From JBCBWG01 sp036804185 (GTDB lineage: Bacteria; Pseudomonadota; Alphaproteobacteria; Rhizobiales; Hyphomicrobiaceae): a stretch of DNA of 64,000 nucleotides. Each line of letters opens with the position of its first letter. The stretch's first letter is position 1. Position numbers and translations under genes: made by a program. Of the stretch, positions 16,245-25,741 are shown one piece after another. Under the pieces are notes generated by a model. The model searched no databases and was not told the origin of the DNA. It worked only from the letters and a program-made list of their open reading frames with translations. Location: positions 3,850 through 67,849 of the forward strand of contig JBHJOC010000007.1 in NCBI GenBank assembly GCA_050330095.1. Reading direction: 5' to 3'.

Positions 16245-19070
16245 TCACGTCCCCTGCGCACCGGCCTGCCAAGCCTGGCCAGCAACCGCGGGGTCGTTGG
16301 CAAGCGGGACGTAGGGCGCTGGTTGCCATGCCTCGACCTCACCATCGATCTGCCCTCGCCGGTTTGCCTCAACCTGGCCGCGCAAGGCCTTGGCCTGGGT
16401 GTTGGCCTCCGTGTCGCCGGCCTTGGCTGCAAGACTGAACCACCGGTAGGCTTCCGACGCGTCCTTCGCCACGCCGAGGCCATTCTGATGCAGGATCGCG
16501 ATGTTGAACTGGCTGTCGGAGAGGCCAAGCTCTGCCGCACGCCGGAACCAGATCGCCGCGGATCGATAGTCGGGCGTGCTTTGTCCCGCGGTCAGCACCG
16601 CAAGATTATGCATGGCTTTGACCGTGCCCTGATCAGCCGCCTTCATATACCAGAGCTTTGCCGCATTGAGATCGCGAGGCACGCCGAGCCCGCGCTCGTA
16701 AAGCGTTGCCAACCGATACTGGGCCAGCGCAAACCCTTTCTCGGCCGCACGTCCGTACCATTGAGCCGCGAGTTTGAAGTCCTGATCAATGCCGCGGCCT
16801 TCGGCATAGCGCGAGCCGACCTCGAACTCCGCCGAAGCGTTGCCGTTCGTTGCAGCTGTCCTGAGCGACGCGGGACCGATCTGTGCCGGTGGGACGAGGG
16901 CAGTCCCTGTCAACGGCGTCGCGTCGGTTGTGCGGGCGGCGGCAAAGTCAGGCGCGAGTGCCGCCTGCTGGGTCGTCGCCCCAGTGACGAGCGGAGGCGT
17001 GATTTGGCTGGATGCAGCATATGCTGCGGTCTCGCCATTCAGAGCCGCAAACTCACGCGCTTGCGGATCATCAAGGCGTGATTCACGATCGCCTGCCTGC
17101 TGAACAGGTTGTGCATCGCCGTCGTGCCGCGGCTCCAGGCGCTCGCGTTCGAGCGTCTCGGGCGTGATCAACTGGCGGGCCATGGGCGCTTCACCGCCCT
17201 TTGGGAGCATCACGTACGTGCCGACGCCGGCTGCAAGAATGGTCAGTGCCAGACCCGCGACCCAGAGCCTTGCGCGCGTTCCCGAACTGGTGCTTGCCTC
17301 CGCCTCGTCGTCGTCACGGGGTGGCGCCGAGATCGGCGCAGTTGAACCGATGTGGGACGGACTGCTTGTCAGCTCGGGGCCTCTTTCCGCAGCGCGTTGA
17401 GCTGCCCGACGTGCACTCTCGATGAACGCTTCACGGGTCCCCTGGGCTGGCGCAGATTGACCTGGAGCAGCGGCCTGCATCATCGGCTGTGCGTGCTGCG
17501 GGTTGCCGAGGTTTGGTGCCGCCTGGCGCTGGACACGTGGAATGCCGTCATCCCCACCGCCCTGGCGCGTGATGTTGCGCGGCTGCATGCCCTGCATCGT
17601 CGGCCGATCCTGCCCGGGCGACGGGGCAGCTGCGCGCTCGTTCGCTCGGTCAGTCTGGGCCGATGCCGGTCCCGGCGCCATCGCAGCGGTCCCACGATCG
17701 GGTCCCCCGCGGTCCGGCGTGGCGCGCACTTTGTCGACGAGCGCAAGCTGGGCGTGCTCGATCGCGTCCATCCGATCGAGCAAGCGGATCATCGCCTGCT
17801 GCATGGTGTCGAGCATCGCGTTGGTCTGGGCGCCGCCGCTCTGTTGGCGCTCGACGATGGATTGCACCAGTTCACGGATCTCGTAAACGCTGCGCTCAGC
17901 CTCTGACGGAGCGGCGCTGCCGTCAGGGTCATTGCCCGCTTCGGCAAGCCGTGCTGCGACCGCATCTGCGAGCAGTGCGACATCGATGTTGGCATCGGTC
18001 GGCAGCGGCCGCGCAAGCGCGGCAAGCCGCTCGTCTGAGAACCGTTCGGCGAGCGAGATGACTTCCTGCTCGATGGTGGCAACGCGATCGAGTTCCTGGC
18101 GTGACGCTTCGAATTGGTTGGTAATCTCAGCGAGATACTGTTCGATCGCGGGCAGCGCCGAGAGATCGTCCCGCGTGACCATGTCCGTGAACGCGCTTTG
18201 CATGCGGGCCTCAACATCCGCGAGGCGCATGCTGATCTCGTCGAGCGACACCTCGCTGACGGCCGGTGTCAAGCGGGAGGCGACTTCGGCGGCGATATCG
18301 GCAAACCGAGAGTCGAGCCAACTGCGATCATTGTCGGCGAGTTGCGCTTTGATCGGGTTCGCGGTCGACGCCAGCATCCGAGCTGCCTCGGCAACGATCG
18401 TGTCATCGTCGACTGGCACACCCTGCGGCGCCAGGTCACTTGCATGGTGCTCATAAATCCGGGTCAATGCTTCCGCAGCGTCCGAATCCCACGTTCCGGG
18501 GATCTCTTCGACCGGCTGCGGAGCTGGCTCGACAAATCCGATCGGAGCCGCTGCAACACCAAGCTGCGGACCTGGACCAATCTCCTCACGGGCCGAGATG
18601 CCTGGGTATCCGGCAGTTGGCTCAACGGCGACGACAGGTGCCACGGTCGCCTGCGAGGCAGCAGGTCCTGGGCTGGCAGCAGCCATCGCAGGCCGGTCCG
18701 TCGAAGACGACGGGTTGCCGCCGCTATCCACACCCCCACGCAAGCCCGATGATGTGTCCTGGAGGTGGCTCGGCTGTTCAATGGCATCGCGCGGCGCCGT
18801 TGCGACCCGGCGGGCGAGATCTGCGATCGCGTCCTCGAGCTTGTCGAAGGCTGTCGCGAAATGGCTCGGGACCGAGCGCCGGGCGCCCTGGCTCTTTGCC
18901 GACAGTTGACTGAGCTGATCCTGGATGAGGTCGAGCGCACGCGCATTCCGTGTCTCAGCAGCGGCCATTTGTGAAGCGAGCTGAGCGATCAGCGCCTTCA
19001 GTTCAGGAGCCTCGCATGAGGTCGGGTCGGCCCCGGACTTCCGGCTCGTCTGATCGGCAAACTCGGACAT
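16245..19070 (-). CDS. PodJ-like polarity protein with coiled coils, one membrane helix and Sel1 repeats
   Basis: About 941 residues. The N-terminal 600 are predicted cytoplasmic: coiled-coil and helical segments (about 25-95, 270-350, 395-450) separated by Pro/Ala/Gln-rich linkers. A REAFIESARRAAQRAAE motif comes just before the basic end of that region, then one transmembrane helix (WVAGLALTILAAGVGTYVM, about 605-622). The periplasmic part has about four Sel1-type repeats (about 745-895; e.g. RYAEGRGI, LYERGLGVP, LHQNGLGVA). This is the layout of the Caulobacter polar organiser PodJ, but no C-terminal peptidoglycan-binding domain is seen. The ATG at 19070 is favoured because GAGGGG lies six bases upstream. 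Identification as PodJ is inference from architecture. Confidence 0.8.
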   Translation of the reverse strand: MSEFADQTSRKSGADPTSCEAPELKALIAQLASQMAAAETRNARALDLIQDQLSQLSAKSQGARRSVPSHFATAFDKLEDAIADLARRVATAPRDAIEQPSHLQDTSSGLRGGVDSGGNPSSSTDRPAMAAASPGPAASQATVAPVVAVEPTAGYPGISAREEIGPGPQLGVAAAPIGFVEPAPQPVEEIPGTWDSDAAEALTRIYEHHASDLAPQGVPVDDDTIVAEAARMLASTANPIKAQLADNDRSWLDSRFADIAAEVASRLTPAVSEVSLDEISMRLADVEARMQSAFTDMVTRDDLSALPAIEQYLAEITNQFEASRQELDRVATIEQEVISLAERFSDERLAALARPLPTDANIDVALLADAVAARLAEAGNDPDGSAAPSEAERSVYEIRELVQSIVERQQSGGAQTNAMLDTMQQAMIRLLDRMDAIEHAQLALVDKVRATPDRGGPDRGTAAMAPGPASAQTDRANERAAAPSPGQDRPTMQGMQPRNITRQGGGDDGIPRVQRQAAPNLGNPQHAQPMMQAAAPGQSAPAQGTREAFIESARRAAQRAAERGPELTSSPSHIGSTAPISAPPRDDDEAEASTSSGTRARLWVAGLALTILAAGVGTYVMLPKGGEAPMARQLITPETLERERLEPRHDGDAQPVQQAGDRESRLDDPQAREFAALNGETAAYAASSQITPPLVTGATTQQAALAPDFAAARTTDATPLTGTALVPPAQIGPASLRTAATNGNASAEFEVGSRYAEGRGIDQDFKLAAQWYGRAAEKGFALAQYRLATLYERGLGVPRDLNAAKLWYMKAADQGTVKAMHNLAVLTAGQSTPDYRSAAIWFRRAAELGLSDSQFNIAILHQNGLGVAKDASEAYRWFSLAAKAGDTEANTQAKALRGQVEANRRGQIDGEVEAWQPAPYVPLANDPAVAGQAWQAGAQGT

Positions 19071-19458
19071 CCTCATCCCCTCGAAGTCCGTTGTTTTCCA
19101 ACGACTCCGCAGTCAGTCAAGCTGCTTTGCGAGGGAATGCACATGCATACCTCATCGGCGCTGACGATGCGAAGTCCCGAAACGCCACGCGGCACTGAGG
19201 CGACTCTATCGCCGAGACGATGCGCGCCGAGAGTAAAGGTTCAGTTAAACAGGAGCTCATTCAACACGCGATCCATGCTCTGTCGACTGGCTTGCATCAC
19301 AAGGGTTCGCCGATGCAGCGCTGGTGAGGTGCCGCGCCTAACGTGGTCGGTCCGTGCACAGAAGACGGCGTCAATCAAGGCACGATCGCCTTACATCTGC
19401 GCATTTCCGTGATAGACGCGATCTGAAGGTTGTCCGCAATCGCATGTGGAGGTGGGCG
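19071..19458. other. Divergent intergenic region upstream of the PodJ-like gene
   Basis: About 390 bases between divergent genes; it should carry both promoters. A short inverted repeat, CGTTG-TTTTC-CAACG, lies close to the PodJ-like start. No gene, RNA or terminator was recognised. Confidence 0.4.
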
Positions 19459-20064
19459 ATGACCCCGAATTTGAAACGATTCGCCGTGTTCGCCGTGCTT
19501 TTCGCGGGCCTTCACTGGCCCGCGCAGGCAACCGGTGAGACCGAGACACAGGGGCGCTTCACGATCAGCCCGACCGATGGCGGCTTCGTGCGCCTCGACA
19601 GGCGAACCGGCGCGATGTCCTTTTGTCGGCGCGAGGATGGCCGCTGGTCCTGCAGCGACATGGCGGGTGCCGCAGGGGCGGAGGTCGCGCCGGGGACCCC
19701 AACCACAGGCGTTGATGACAGCCGCGAAAGTGAAGCAGTCAAGGCGTTGCGCGAGGAGAATGCGCGGCTCAGGGAGGAGATTGCGCGCCTCGATGCCCTG
19801 CTGGGCCTGGAGCCTCGTCAGGACAGCCGCAGGCCCGGCCTTCCGCCACTCCTACCCCGACCGGAAGGCCGGCCATTCGCCGAAAATTTCCAGTTGCCCT
19901 CCGAGCGCCAGGTCGAGCAGGCGCTCGACTACTTCACAAGCATTCTGCGCAAGTTCCAGGACAAGTTGAAGGAACTCGAGGATGGCGCGCGCGGCGTGAG
20001 GCCTGAGACGCCCGAGCCAGAGTCACCGCAATCCGAACAACCGCAGGGCGACCGGCCGCTGTAG
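19459..20064 (+). CDS. Periplasmic coiled-coil protein of unknown function
   Basis: A 201-residue exported protein. The signal peptide (KRFAVFAVLFAGLHWPAQA) ends near ATGET. A compact beta-like region follows (GRFTISPTDGGFVRLD, GAMSFCRR, RWSCSDM) with two cysteines about a dozen residues apart, then a heptad-patterned helix (VKALREENARLREEIARLD), a proline-rich linker, and a second helix (ILRKFQDKLKELED). The C-terminus is rich in Pro, Glu and Gln. GGAGG lies six bases before the ATG at 19459. I know similar hypothetical proteins in Hyphomicrobiales but no function. It is divergent from the PodJ-like gene. Confidence 0.75.
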   Translation: MTPNLKRFAVFAVLFAGLHWPAQATGETETQGRFTISPTDGGFVRLDRRTGAMSFCRREDGRWSCSDMAGAAGAEVAPGTPTTGVDDSRESEAVKALREENARLREEIARLDALLGLEPRQDSRRPGLPPLLPRPEGRPFAENFQLPSERQVEQALDYFTSILRKFQDKLKELEDGARGVRPETPEPESPQSEQPQGDRPL

Positions 20065-20102
20065 ACCAAGACCGCCATTTCTGGACGTGATGGGATGATG
20101 TC

Positions 20103-20224
20103 GCTCACGAACGACGGAAAGCAAAGTTTGCGAGAAACACAGTGAATCTCTTTCCGCCTTGCGATCAGACGTCTCTGGCAGGCGCGTCTTGCGGAGGGTG
20201 CAGAGACTTCTGATCGGCGGCACT
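20103..20224. repeat. Dispersed intergenic palindromic repeat, copy 1
   Basis: This stretch resembles 42006-42163 over about 120 bases. The shared core reads ATCAGA, GGCAGGCGCG, CTTGCGGA and GGTGCAG in the same order. An 11-base stem with one mismatch pairs 20166-20176 (CAGACGTCTCT) with 20202-20212 (AGAGACTTCTG). The left end (20103-20122, GCTCACGAACGACGGAAAGC) is identical to the reverse complement of the left arm of copy 2. It begins about 40 bases after a coding region. Confidence 0.7.
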
Positions 20225-20395
20225 TGTGCGGTGTCATCCGACCACGTGGCCGCGAATGCGGTCGCGCGTGGTCGGATCATGCTGCAGCTGTGAACTTTCA
20301 GGAGGTCGTTCATGACGGCCGGACGAGGTTGCTCATCCGGCCCGAACGGGCGAGGCTGATGTTTCAACGCACGCAGCACATCTCCGGGGGACCGG

Positions 20396-20530
20396 ATGAA
20401 CATTCACAAGAATGCGCGTCTGACGCCGCGCGGTCGAGCGCAGATGGTTCGCGCCGTCGCAAACAACGGCTTCTCGATCGCTGCAGCGGCGCACACTCCG
20501 TTTTCCCACACGGGGCATCAAATCGCCTGA
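20396..20530 (+). pseudogene. Remnant of an IS481-family transposase (N-terminus only)
   Basis: A 44-codon frame beginning MNIHKNARLTPRGRAQMV, which matches the usual start of IS481-family transposases (MNIHKNARLTP...). After the first helix-turn-helix segment (NNGFSIAAAAH) the similarity is lost and a stop follows at 20528-20530. No catalytic DDE region follows: the downstream sequence belongs to the end of the DUF4340 gene on the other strand. This is a decayed fossil of an insertion, not an active element. Terminal repeats are not recognisable. Confidence 0.65.
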
Positions 20531-20558
20531 CGGCGGGCGCACGAAAGTTTACCCAAGA

Positions 20559-20593
20559 AGAGGCGCCCCTCATGGCCGCCGGTGAGCGCCTCT
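20559..20593 (-). terminator. Possible terminator of the Gld-like ABC operon
   Basis: An eight-base perfect inverted repeat, AGAGGCGC and GCGCCTCT, with a 19-base loop, placed just past the stop of the DUF4340 gene on the minus strand. It is followed by TTCTTGGG, a weak T-run, so rho-independent termination is plausible but not certain. Confidence 0.4.
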
Positions 20594-20599
20594 CTCCAA

Positions 20600-21634
20600 T
20601 CAGCTCTCGCTCTCAACGAGGAGCGACGTCTTCGTCCGCATCAGCGCCTCGGCATCGGCCGCGTTGAGTTTGAAGTCGAAACCGTTCACCCGATCCGCAA
20701 TCGCCTGCGCACGATCCGGCAAAACGCCACCCTCCGGCTGGGGTCCGACAGAAATCCGCACCCAGGCATCCACATCGCTGCCAACCTCTGGCGGGGTCCC
20801 GAAGCGATGCATTGTCACTGCAAAGTCGCCAGACGTTGCAAATACGACCCTGCGACCGTCGGGGTTTGCGTCTGTGACTGCTCTGCGAACATCGTTGAAG
20901 CGCAGTGGTGAGAGAAGATTGGCGAGCCTTGAGACCTTCGCTGCATCGGGCTGTCGATCCTCGGGGATCGCCTCAAGGGTCATGGCGTCGCCATCGCGCG
21001 CCAAGGTGAAGGCGACAGTCTCGCCGTCATAGGCTGCGACCGAAGCAATATCGCCAGCCTCGATCGCAACGATCTGCGTGTCGAAATACGCACTCCGCGA
21101 GAGTGGCGCATCGAGCGCGCCGCGCACGAGGAATGCTCTTGTCTCCCCGTCCCGCCGGACGAACTGGCCGCCGCTCGTCCCCCCGACTGTGTAATCCCGC
21201 TCGCCGAGGATCACAGCGGCGATCGTCCTGCCTGCGCGATCGGCAAGCACGATCCGCTCGCCTTCGCCAGCGGTCGCGCCCGAGGTTGGCGCTTCGAGCT
21301 TGAGTTCACCGAGGCGGCTTGCATCGGAAGTCTTGCGTTCTTCGATCGTCATCAGGGCGAGCGCGGAGACCATGCGCCGCGGCAGATCGGGCGACACCGG
21401 GAAGCCGCTCTGGTCGAGAAATACGCCATCCTTCAACGTCATGACGGTCTTGTCATCGCCGAGGTCGACGGTGATTTCTGCGATATCGCCGGCGCGCTGT
21501 GCCAGTCCCGGCACAAGGCGCTCGCCGCGCTGGCTTACGGCATCGCCAACGCGTGTCACCGTCGAGGTCACAACCGCCAAGCCGATCGCCACGACGGTTG
21601 CTGCGGACAGCAAAAGGAACGACTTCGGCGTCAT
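20600..21634 (-). CDS. DUF4340-domain protein of a Gld-like ABC system
   Basis: A 344-residue protein with an N-terminal anchor (FLLLSAATVVAIGLAVV) and a long periplasmic region. The pattern ITVDLGDDKTVMTLKDGVF, then VSALALMTIEERKTSD and REDGETRAFLVRGALD-like strands, fits the DUF4340 family, which is found behind GldG-like proteins. I chose the ATG at 21634 since it places the anchor at the N-terminus; the long upstream extension is cysteine- and proline-rich and overlaps the end of the preceding gene. It is the last gene of a four-gene minus-strand operon. Function unknown. Confidence 0.85.
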   Translation of the reverse strand: MTPKSFLLLSAATVVAIGLAVVTSTVTRVGDAVSQRGERLVPGLAQRAGDIAEITVDLGDDKTVMTLKDGVFLDQSGFPVSPDLPRRMVSALALMTIEERKTSDASRLGELKLEAPTSGATAGEGERIVLADRAGRTIAAVILGERDYTVGGTSGGQFVRRDGETRAFLVRGALDAPLSRSAYFDTQIVAIEAGDIASVAAYDGETVAFTLARDGDAMTLEAIPEDRQPDAAKVSRLANLLSPLRFNDVRRAVTDANPDGRRVVFATSGDFAVTMHRFGTPPEVGSDVDAWVRISVGPQPEGGVLPDRAQAIADRVNGFDFKLNAADAEALMRTKTSLLVESES

Positions 21635-21698
21635 AGCAGAGCTCCGGGATCGTGTCGGTGAGCCTTCGGCATGGGGGCAAGCCGCAAACAGGCGCGGG

Positions 21699-23708
21699 TC
21701 AGGCCGTGGCGGGTGCCACTGGTCGTTGAGGCAGTGGGCGTTTCGGCCGCCGCAGGGCGAACAGTAGCGCAAGTCCAGCAAATAGGGCCGGCACGAGGGC
21801 GACATTGAAAGCTGTCAGCCGTGCTTTCAACCCGTCGACCTCGCGACGCAACTCGTACTGCACGTTGCGCAGTTCCGCCCGTGTCGCGAGCATCTGCTGG
21901 CGAAACTCTCCAATTGCCCGCTCGGTCTCGACGTTGATCATCTCGCCGTCGCGGGCGCCGCTTGCCTGCGTGAGTTCAGCGAGCCTTCGCTCGGTGTCTT
22001 GCAGCCGTTGCACCAACTCGTTCTGGCGATTGAGGTATTTCGTTTCCGCTTCCTGTTCGAGTTGGGCGATCCGCTCGAATGGTCGGAACGACACGCCGCG
22101 GCTGCGAAGATCGGAGAGGGCGACACCGCCGACCATCTGCTCGACAGCGTTGAGAAGAAGTGCGGCGTTATTCGAGAACGGCTCGGCGATCACCTGGCCG
22201 AGGATGCGGCGCTGCCTGACCCAATTGCGGTCCATCAGCATGTCCGCATCAGCAAACACCAGAACGTTCGGGCGGGCCAATGAGGCTTTGACGGGTTCGC
22301 CCGTCGCTTCCGAACCCTCAGGCTTGCCATCGGGGAAGGCGGTTGCAAGCGTGCCGTCCAATCGCGCAGCGAGGATCAAGGGCGCGTCCGCCGGGGCGTA
22401 GTTCTGGCGTAGCGCCCGCGGATCCGCCTGAAAACTACCGGCCTCCATTGCCGGGACAAGACCGCCTTCGCGCGACGTCGTGACCAGAGGCACGAGGCGC
22501 GTCGTGCCGCTGGTCTCCGCGAAGGCTCCGGCAGAGGTCATGATGAGCGTCGTGAGCTGCGCAAACAGAGCATCGTCGCGCGCCATCTGTGCCGCGGTGA
22601 TCGAGAGCCATGGCAAGTTTGCTGCTTCGACCTGACGACCGAACACCTCGCGTGTGGTGCGGATCGCGATCTGCGGGTCAGCCACAGCTTTCGCAGCGTC
22701 GTAGCCGACGCCCCATGCAGCAAACAGCTTCTCAAGATCCGATGACGGGTCCGGCGGTGGCATGCCAGGACGCAGCCCAGGCTGCGTTTCGGCGTAGGGA
22801 TCGACGAATATCAGCGTCGCGCCGCCGGAAAGCACCCACTGGTCGATCGTGAACAGCGTCCGCTCGCTTAGATTTCGCGGATGGACCACAATGACGACGC
22901 GGGTGCCTGCGGGCAAAGCATCGACGTCGCCGCGGATGCGCTCAACGGCGTAGAGCTCGCGCAACTGACCGAGAATTTGCTGCTCGGGGATCTGCGCGAC
23001 GGCATTCCCGTAAAGCCCGATGCCATCGAACAACGCGATCACGGGCTTTGCCGGCTGCGACAGCTCCGCGAGCATGCGCGTCAGATCGTATTCAAGGAAG
23101 GGTTCGCGATCGGGCGAGAAAACCGGAATGTTTGCACGTCCATTGGTCGAGTTGGTGGCGGCAAGGCCGAAGAAGAGCTCCTGTGGCGCGCCCGTGAGCC
23201 TGATCCGGTTGATGCCGAAGCCGACCGCCCGATCCTCGGCATCCGAGAAGGGCTTGGGATCAATCCGCTCTAGCGTGATCTTGCCGCGTGCAAGCCGCTC
23301 GTACGCCTGCAGCATCGCCGTGACGCGATTGGCGTATGCGGCAAGCTGGGGCGCTTGATTGATGAGTTCCTCCGAGAGGAACAGGCGCAGGTGAAGCGGT
23401 TCTTGCAACCCGGCAAGCAGCCCGCGCGTGCCCTGCGAAAGGGAATACAGCCCCTGTTGCGTCAGATCGATGCGCGTTGATCGCATCGCGTTCGATGCAA
23501 TCACGTTGACTGCGAGAAACAGGACCACTGCGAGTGCGATCCCGCCACGCAGCAGTCTCGCGCGCGACAGGTTGCCGAGGTAGCTCTCGGCTCGCTCAAC
23601 GGTCGTGCTGACAGCGGCTCTGCGGCTCGCACCGCCAGGGTGTTGCCTGAGCTGCTCCGTCGCTGCGCCATCGTCAGCGCGCCCGGTCGGTGCGTCGTTC
23701 ATCGTCAT
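21699..23708 (-). CDS. GldG-like ABC transporter auxiliary protein
   Basis: A 669-residue membrane protein. One helix lies near residues 53-72 (GGIALAVVLFLAVNVIAS) and one near the C-terminus (VALVPALFAGLALLFALRR). The domain between them is the extracytoplasmic 'ABC-type uncharacterised transport system' fold, with the Asp/Gly-rich TLIFVDPYAE segment and a late coiled coil (about 565-635: EQEAETKYLNRQNELVQRL). GldG is part of an ABC transporter needed for gliding in Bacteroidetes; homologues here have no established role. GAGG lies seven bases before the first ATG. The permease gene ends nine bases upstream. Confidence 0.87.
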   Translation of the reverse strand: MTMNDAPTGRADDGAATEQLRQHPGGASRRAAVSTTVERAESYLGNLSRARLLRGGIALAVVLFLAVNVIASNAMRSTRIDLTQQGLYSLSQGTRGLLAGLQEPLHLRLFLSEELINQAPQLAAYANRVTAMLQAYERLARGKITLERIDPKPFSDAEDRAVGFGINRIRLTGAPQELFFGLAATNSTNGRANIPVFSPDREPFLEYDLTRMLAELSQPAKPVIALFDGIGLYGNAVAQIPEQQILGQLRELYAVERIRGDVDALPAGTRVVIVVHPRNLSERTLFTIDQWVLSGGATLIFVDPYAETQPGLRPGMPPPDPSSDLEKLFAAWGVGYDAAKAVADPQIAIRTTREVFGRQVEAANLPWLSITAAQMARDDALFAQLTTLIMTSAGAFAETSGTTRLVPLVTTSREGGLVPAMEAGSFQADPRALRQNYAPADAPLILAARLDGTLATAFPDGKPEGSEATGEPVKASLARPNVLVFADADMLMDRNWVRQRRILGQVIAEPFSNNAALLLNAVEQMVGGVALSDLRSRGVSFRPFERIAQLEQEAETKYLNRQNELVQRLQDTERRLAELTQASGARDGEMINVETERAIGEFRQQMLATRAELRNVQYELRREVDGLKARLTAFNVALVPALFAGLALLFALRRPKRPLPQRPVAPATA

Positions 23709-23717
23709 CGGCGAGCC

Positions 23718-24464
23718 TCACGAGGATTTTTCGAGATCGACGATCTGAATGTTGATCCAAAGGGCGACAGCGATCATCGAGGAGAAAAACACGATCGTTG
23801 AAAGCTCGATCACGCCTTCGGTCAGCCTGCTGAAGTGGGAAATGAACGAGAGTGACTGGACGATTTCGATCAAGAAGCCTGGCGCCCAACCGCGGACACT
23901 TGCGAGCACGAGATCGAACCCAGCCATGACCAGCAGGAAACCAGCGATCGCTGCGATGATGAAGGCGATGACCTGGTTTGTGGTGAGTGCCGAGATGCAG
24001 GACGCGAGGGCGAGAAAAGCTCCCGCCATCAGCCAACTTCCGAGGTAGCTCGCGAAGATCACGCCGTTATCGGGTGAGCCGAGGTAGTTGACCGTGAGCC
24101 ACATGGGCGTGGTTAACAGGAGCGCGACACCGACGAATGCCCATCCGGCGAGGAATTTCCCAACGACCAGCTGCCAGATCCGCACTGGCAGCGTCATCAG
24201 CAGTTCGATGGTGCCGGACCGGCGCTCCTCTGCCCAAAGCCGCATGCCGATTGCCGGCATCAGGACCATGAACAGCCACGGGTGCCACGTGAAGAAGCTT
24301 GCAAGATCGGCCTGTCCGCGATCGAAAAAGCCAGTTGCAAAAAACGCAAGCCCCGTCGAAAGCGCAAGAAAGACGAGCAGGAAGATCGCAGCGAGGGGCG
24401 TTGCGAAATAAGCGCGGAACTCACGCTCGACGATGGTGCGGACGATCCGGATGTCATCTGTCAT
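23718..24464 (-). CDS. ABC-2 type permease (GldF-like)
   Basis: A 248-residue permease with about six hydrophobic segments. It begins with the common ABC-2 lead (REFRAYFATPLAAIFLLVFLAL) and carries RLWAEERRSGTIELLMTLPV between helices two and three, the typical coupling motif of this family. It would form the membrane channel with the ATPase at 24588-25538 and the GldG-like partner. I chose the ATG at 24464 (MTDDIRIV); a start ten codons upstream is possible. Confidence 0.88.
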   Translation of the reverse strand: MTDDIRIVRTIVEREFRAYFATPLAAIFLLVFLALSTGLAFFATGFFDRGQADLASFFTWHPWLFMVLMPAIGMRLWAEERRSGTIELLMTLPVRIWQLVVGKFLAGWAFVGVALLLTTPMWLTVNYLGSPDNGVIFASYLGSWLMAGAFLALASCISALTTNQVIAFIIAAIAGFLLVMAGFDLVLASVRGWAPGFLIEIVQSLSFISHFSRLTEGVIELSTIVFFSSMIAVALWINIQIVDLEKSS

Positions 24465-24587
24465 GGGTGTTGAACTCCGGGGCGGTCGGTTCAAAAGTTG
24501 GTTGAGGGGGCGAGACGTCGGCAGAGGGCTGGCGGGAGGCCCAGCATCGTGATCGTGGTCATCGCGTCGAGCCTTCCCAGCCGTGCA

Positions 24588-25538
24588 TCAACTCGGTCGC
24601 TGCGTGCTTGTAATCTCGCGAAACACGTCCTCCAGGCGCGGCCGCCAGGGTCCGATGTCCTCGACCTCGAGCCCGCTCTGGCGCACAGCTTCGGCAAAGG
24701 TCCCCGGCTCTCCGTCAGCCTCGCCAATATCGATCAACAGCTTGGTCGCACCGTTGAATTGCTCAATGACTTCGATACGGCTGTCGGCCGTGATCGGTCG
24801 CAGCCTCTCGATGACCTGCTGTGGTTGGTGGGCGCTGACGGTGAGCCTGATCCGGTTCTGCCTGCCGGCCCGCGCGACGAGAGCTTCAGGCGTGGCGTCG
24901 GCGACGACTTTGCCGGCCGCGATGATGACGGCGCGGGAGCACACGGCCTCGACCTCTTCGAGAATGTGGGTCGAGATCACGATCGCCTTGTTCGGGGCGA
25001 TCTCCTGGATGAGCGCGCGCATCTCGTGCTTCTGGTTCGGATCGAGGCCATCAGTCGGCTCGTCGAGGATCAGCACATCCGGGTCGTGGATCAGGGCCTG
25101 TGCGATGCCGACGCGGCGCTTGAAGCCTTTCGAGAGGGCTTCGATCGGCTTGTTCCAGACTTCTGCGATATTAATGCGATCAGCCATGATCGCGAGCCGA
25201 TCGTCGAGGTGCTGACCAGAGAGCCCACGAATCTTGCCGACGAACGTGAGAAAATCGGCGACGCTCATGTCAGCGTAGGCTGGCGCGCCTTCCGGCAGGT
25301 AACCGAGCTTGCGCTTTGCCGCGAGCGGCGCGGTTCCAACATCATGGCCGCAAATCTCGGAACTGCCGCCATCAGGCTCCATGAAGCCCGTGATCATGCG
25401 CATCGTCGTGGATTTGCCCGCGCCGTTCGGGCCGAGAAAGCCGACGACCTCGCCGCGCGCCACCTCGAGGGACACGTGATCAACGGCAGTCTGGGCCCCA
25501 AAACGCTTCACAAGTTCGCGCGCACGGATCAGACTCAT
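24588..25538 (-). CDS. ABC transporter ATP-binding protein (GldA-like)
   Basis: ATPase of 316 residues. Walker A is GPNGAGKSTTMRM, the signature is LSKGFKRRVGIAQAL, and Walker B is VLILDEPTDGLDP; the H-loop is VISTHILEE. The C-terminal 90 residues form an extra domain, as in GldA and other ABC-2 ATPases. It is the first gene of the operon ATPase, permease, GldG-like, DUF4340. About 120 bases separate it from the permease gene. Confidence 0.9.
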   Translation of the reverse strand: MSLIRARELVKRFGAQTAVDHVSLEVARGEVVGFLGPNGAGKSTTMRMITGFMEPDGGSSEICGHDVGTAPLAAKRKLGYLPEGAPAYADMSVADFLTFVGKIRGLSGQHLDDRLAIMADRINIAEVWNKPIEALSKGFKRRVGIAQALIHDPDVLILDEPTDGLDPNQKHEMRALIQEIAPNKAIVISTHILEEVEAVCSRAVIIAAGKVVADATPEALVARAGRQNRIRLTVSAHQPQQVIERLRPITADSRIEVIEQFNGATKLLIDIGEADGEPGTFAEAVRQSGLEVEDIGPWRPRLEDVFREITSTQRPS

Positions 25539-25741
25539 GACGGAGCGTTCCTTCGCAGCAGCAAGTTGGGGTGTGCGAGCTTCAGGTCGATCAGCCGCAG
25601 ATGGCAGAGCACCACACAGTGCTGTGGGTCACCTAGAGGAACGTCTCTCGATTTCAAGTCCCTTTGTCAGCTTCGGCAAACGACGAGACGAGGCTGGACC
25701 GCTCAGCGGGCCTTGAGGAAGGACCTAACGACGGGTTTCGC

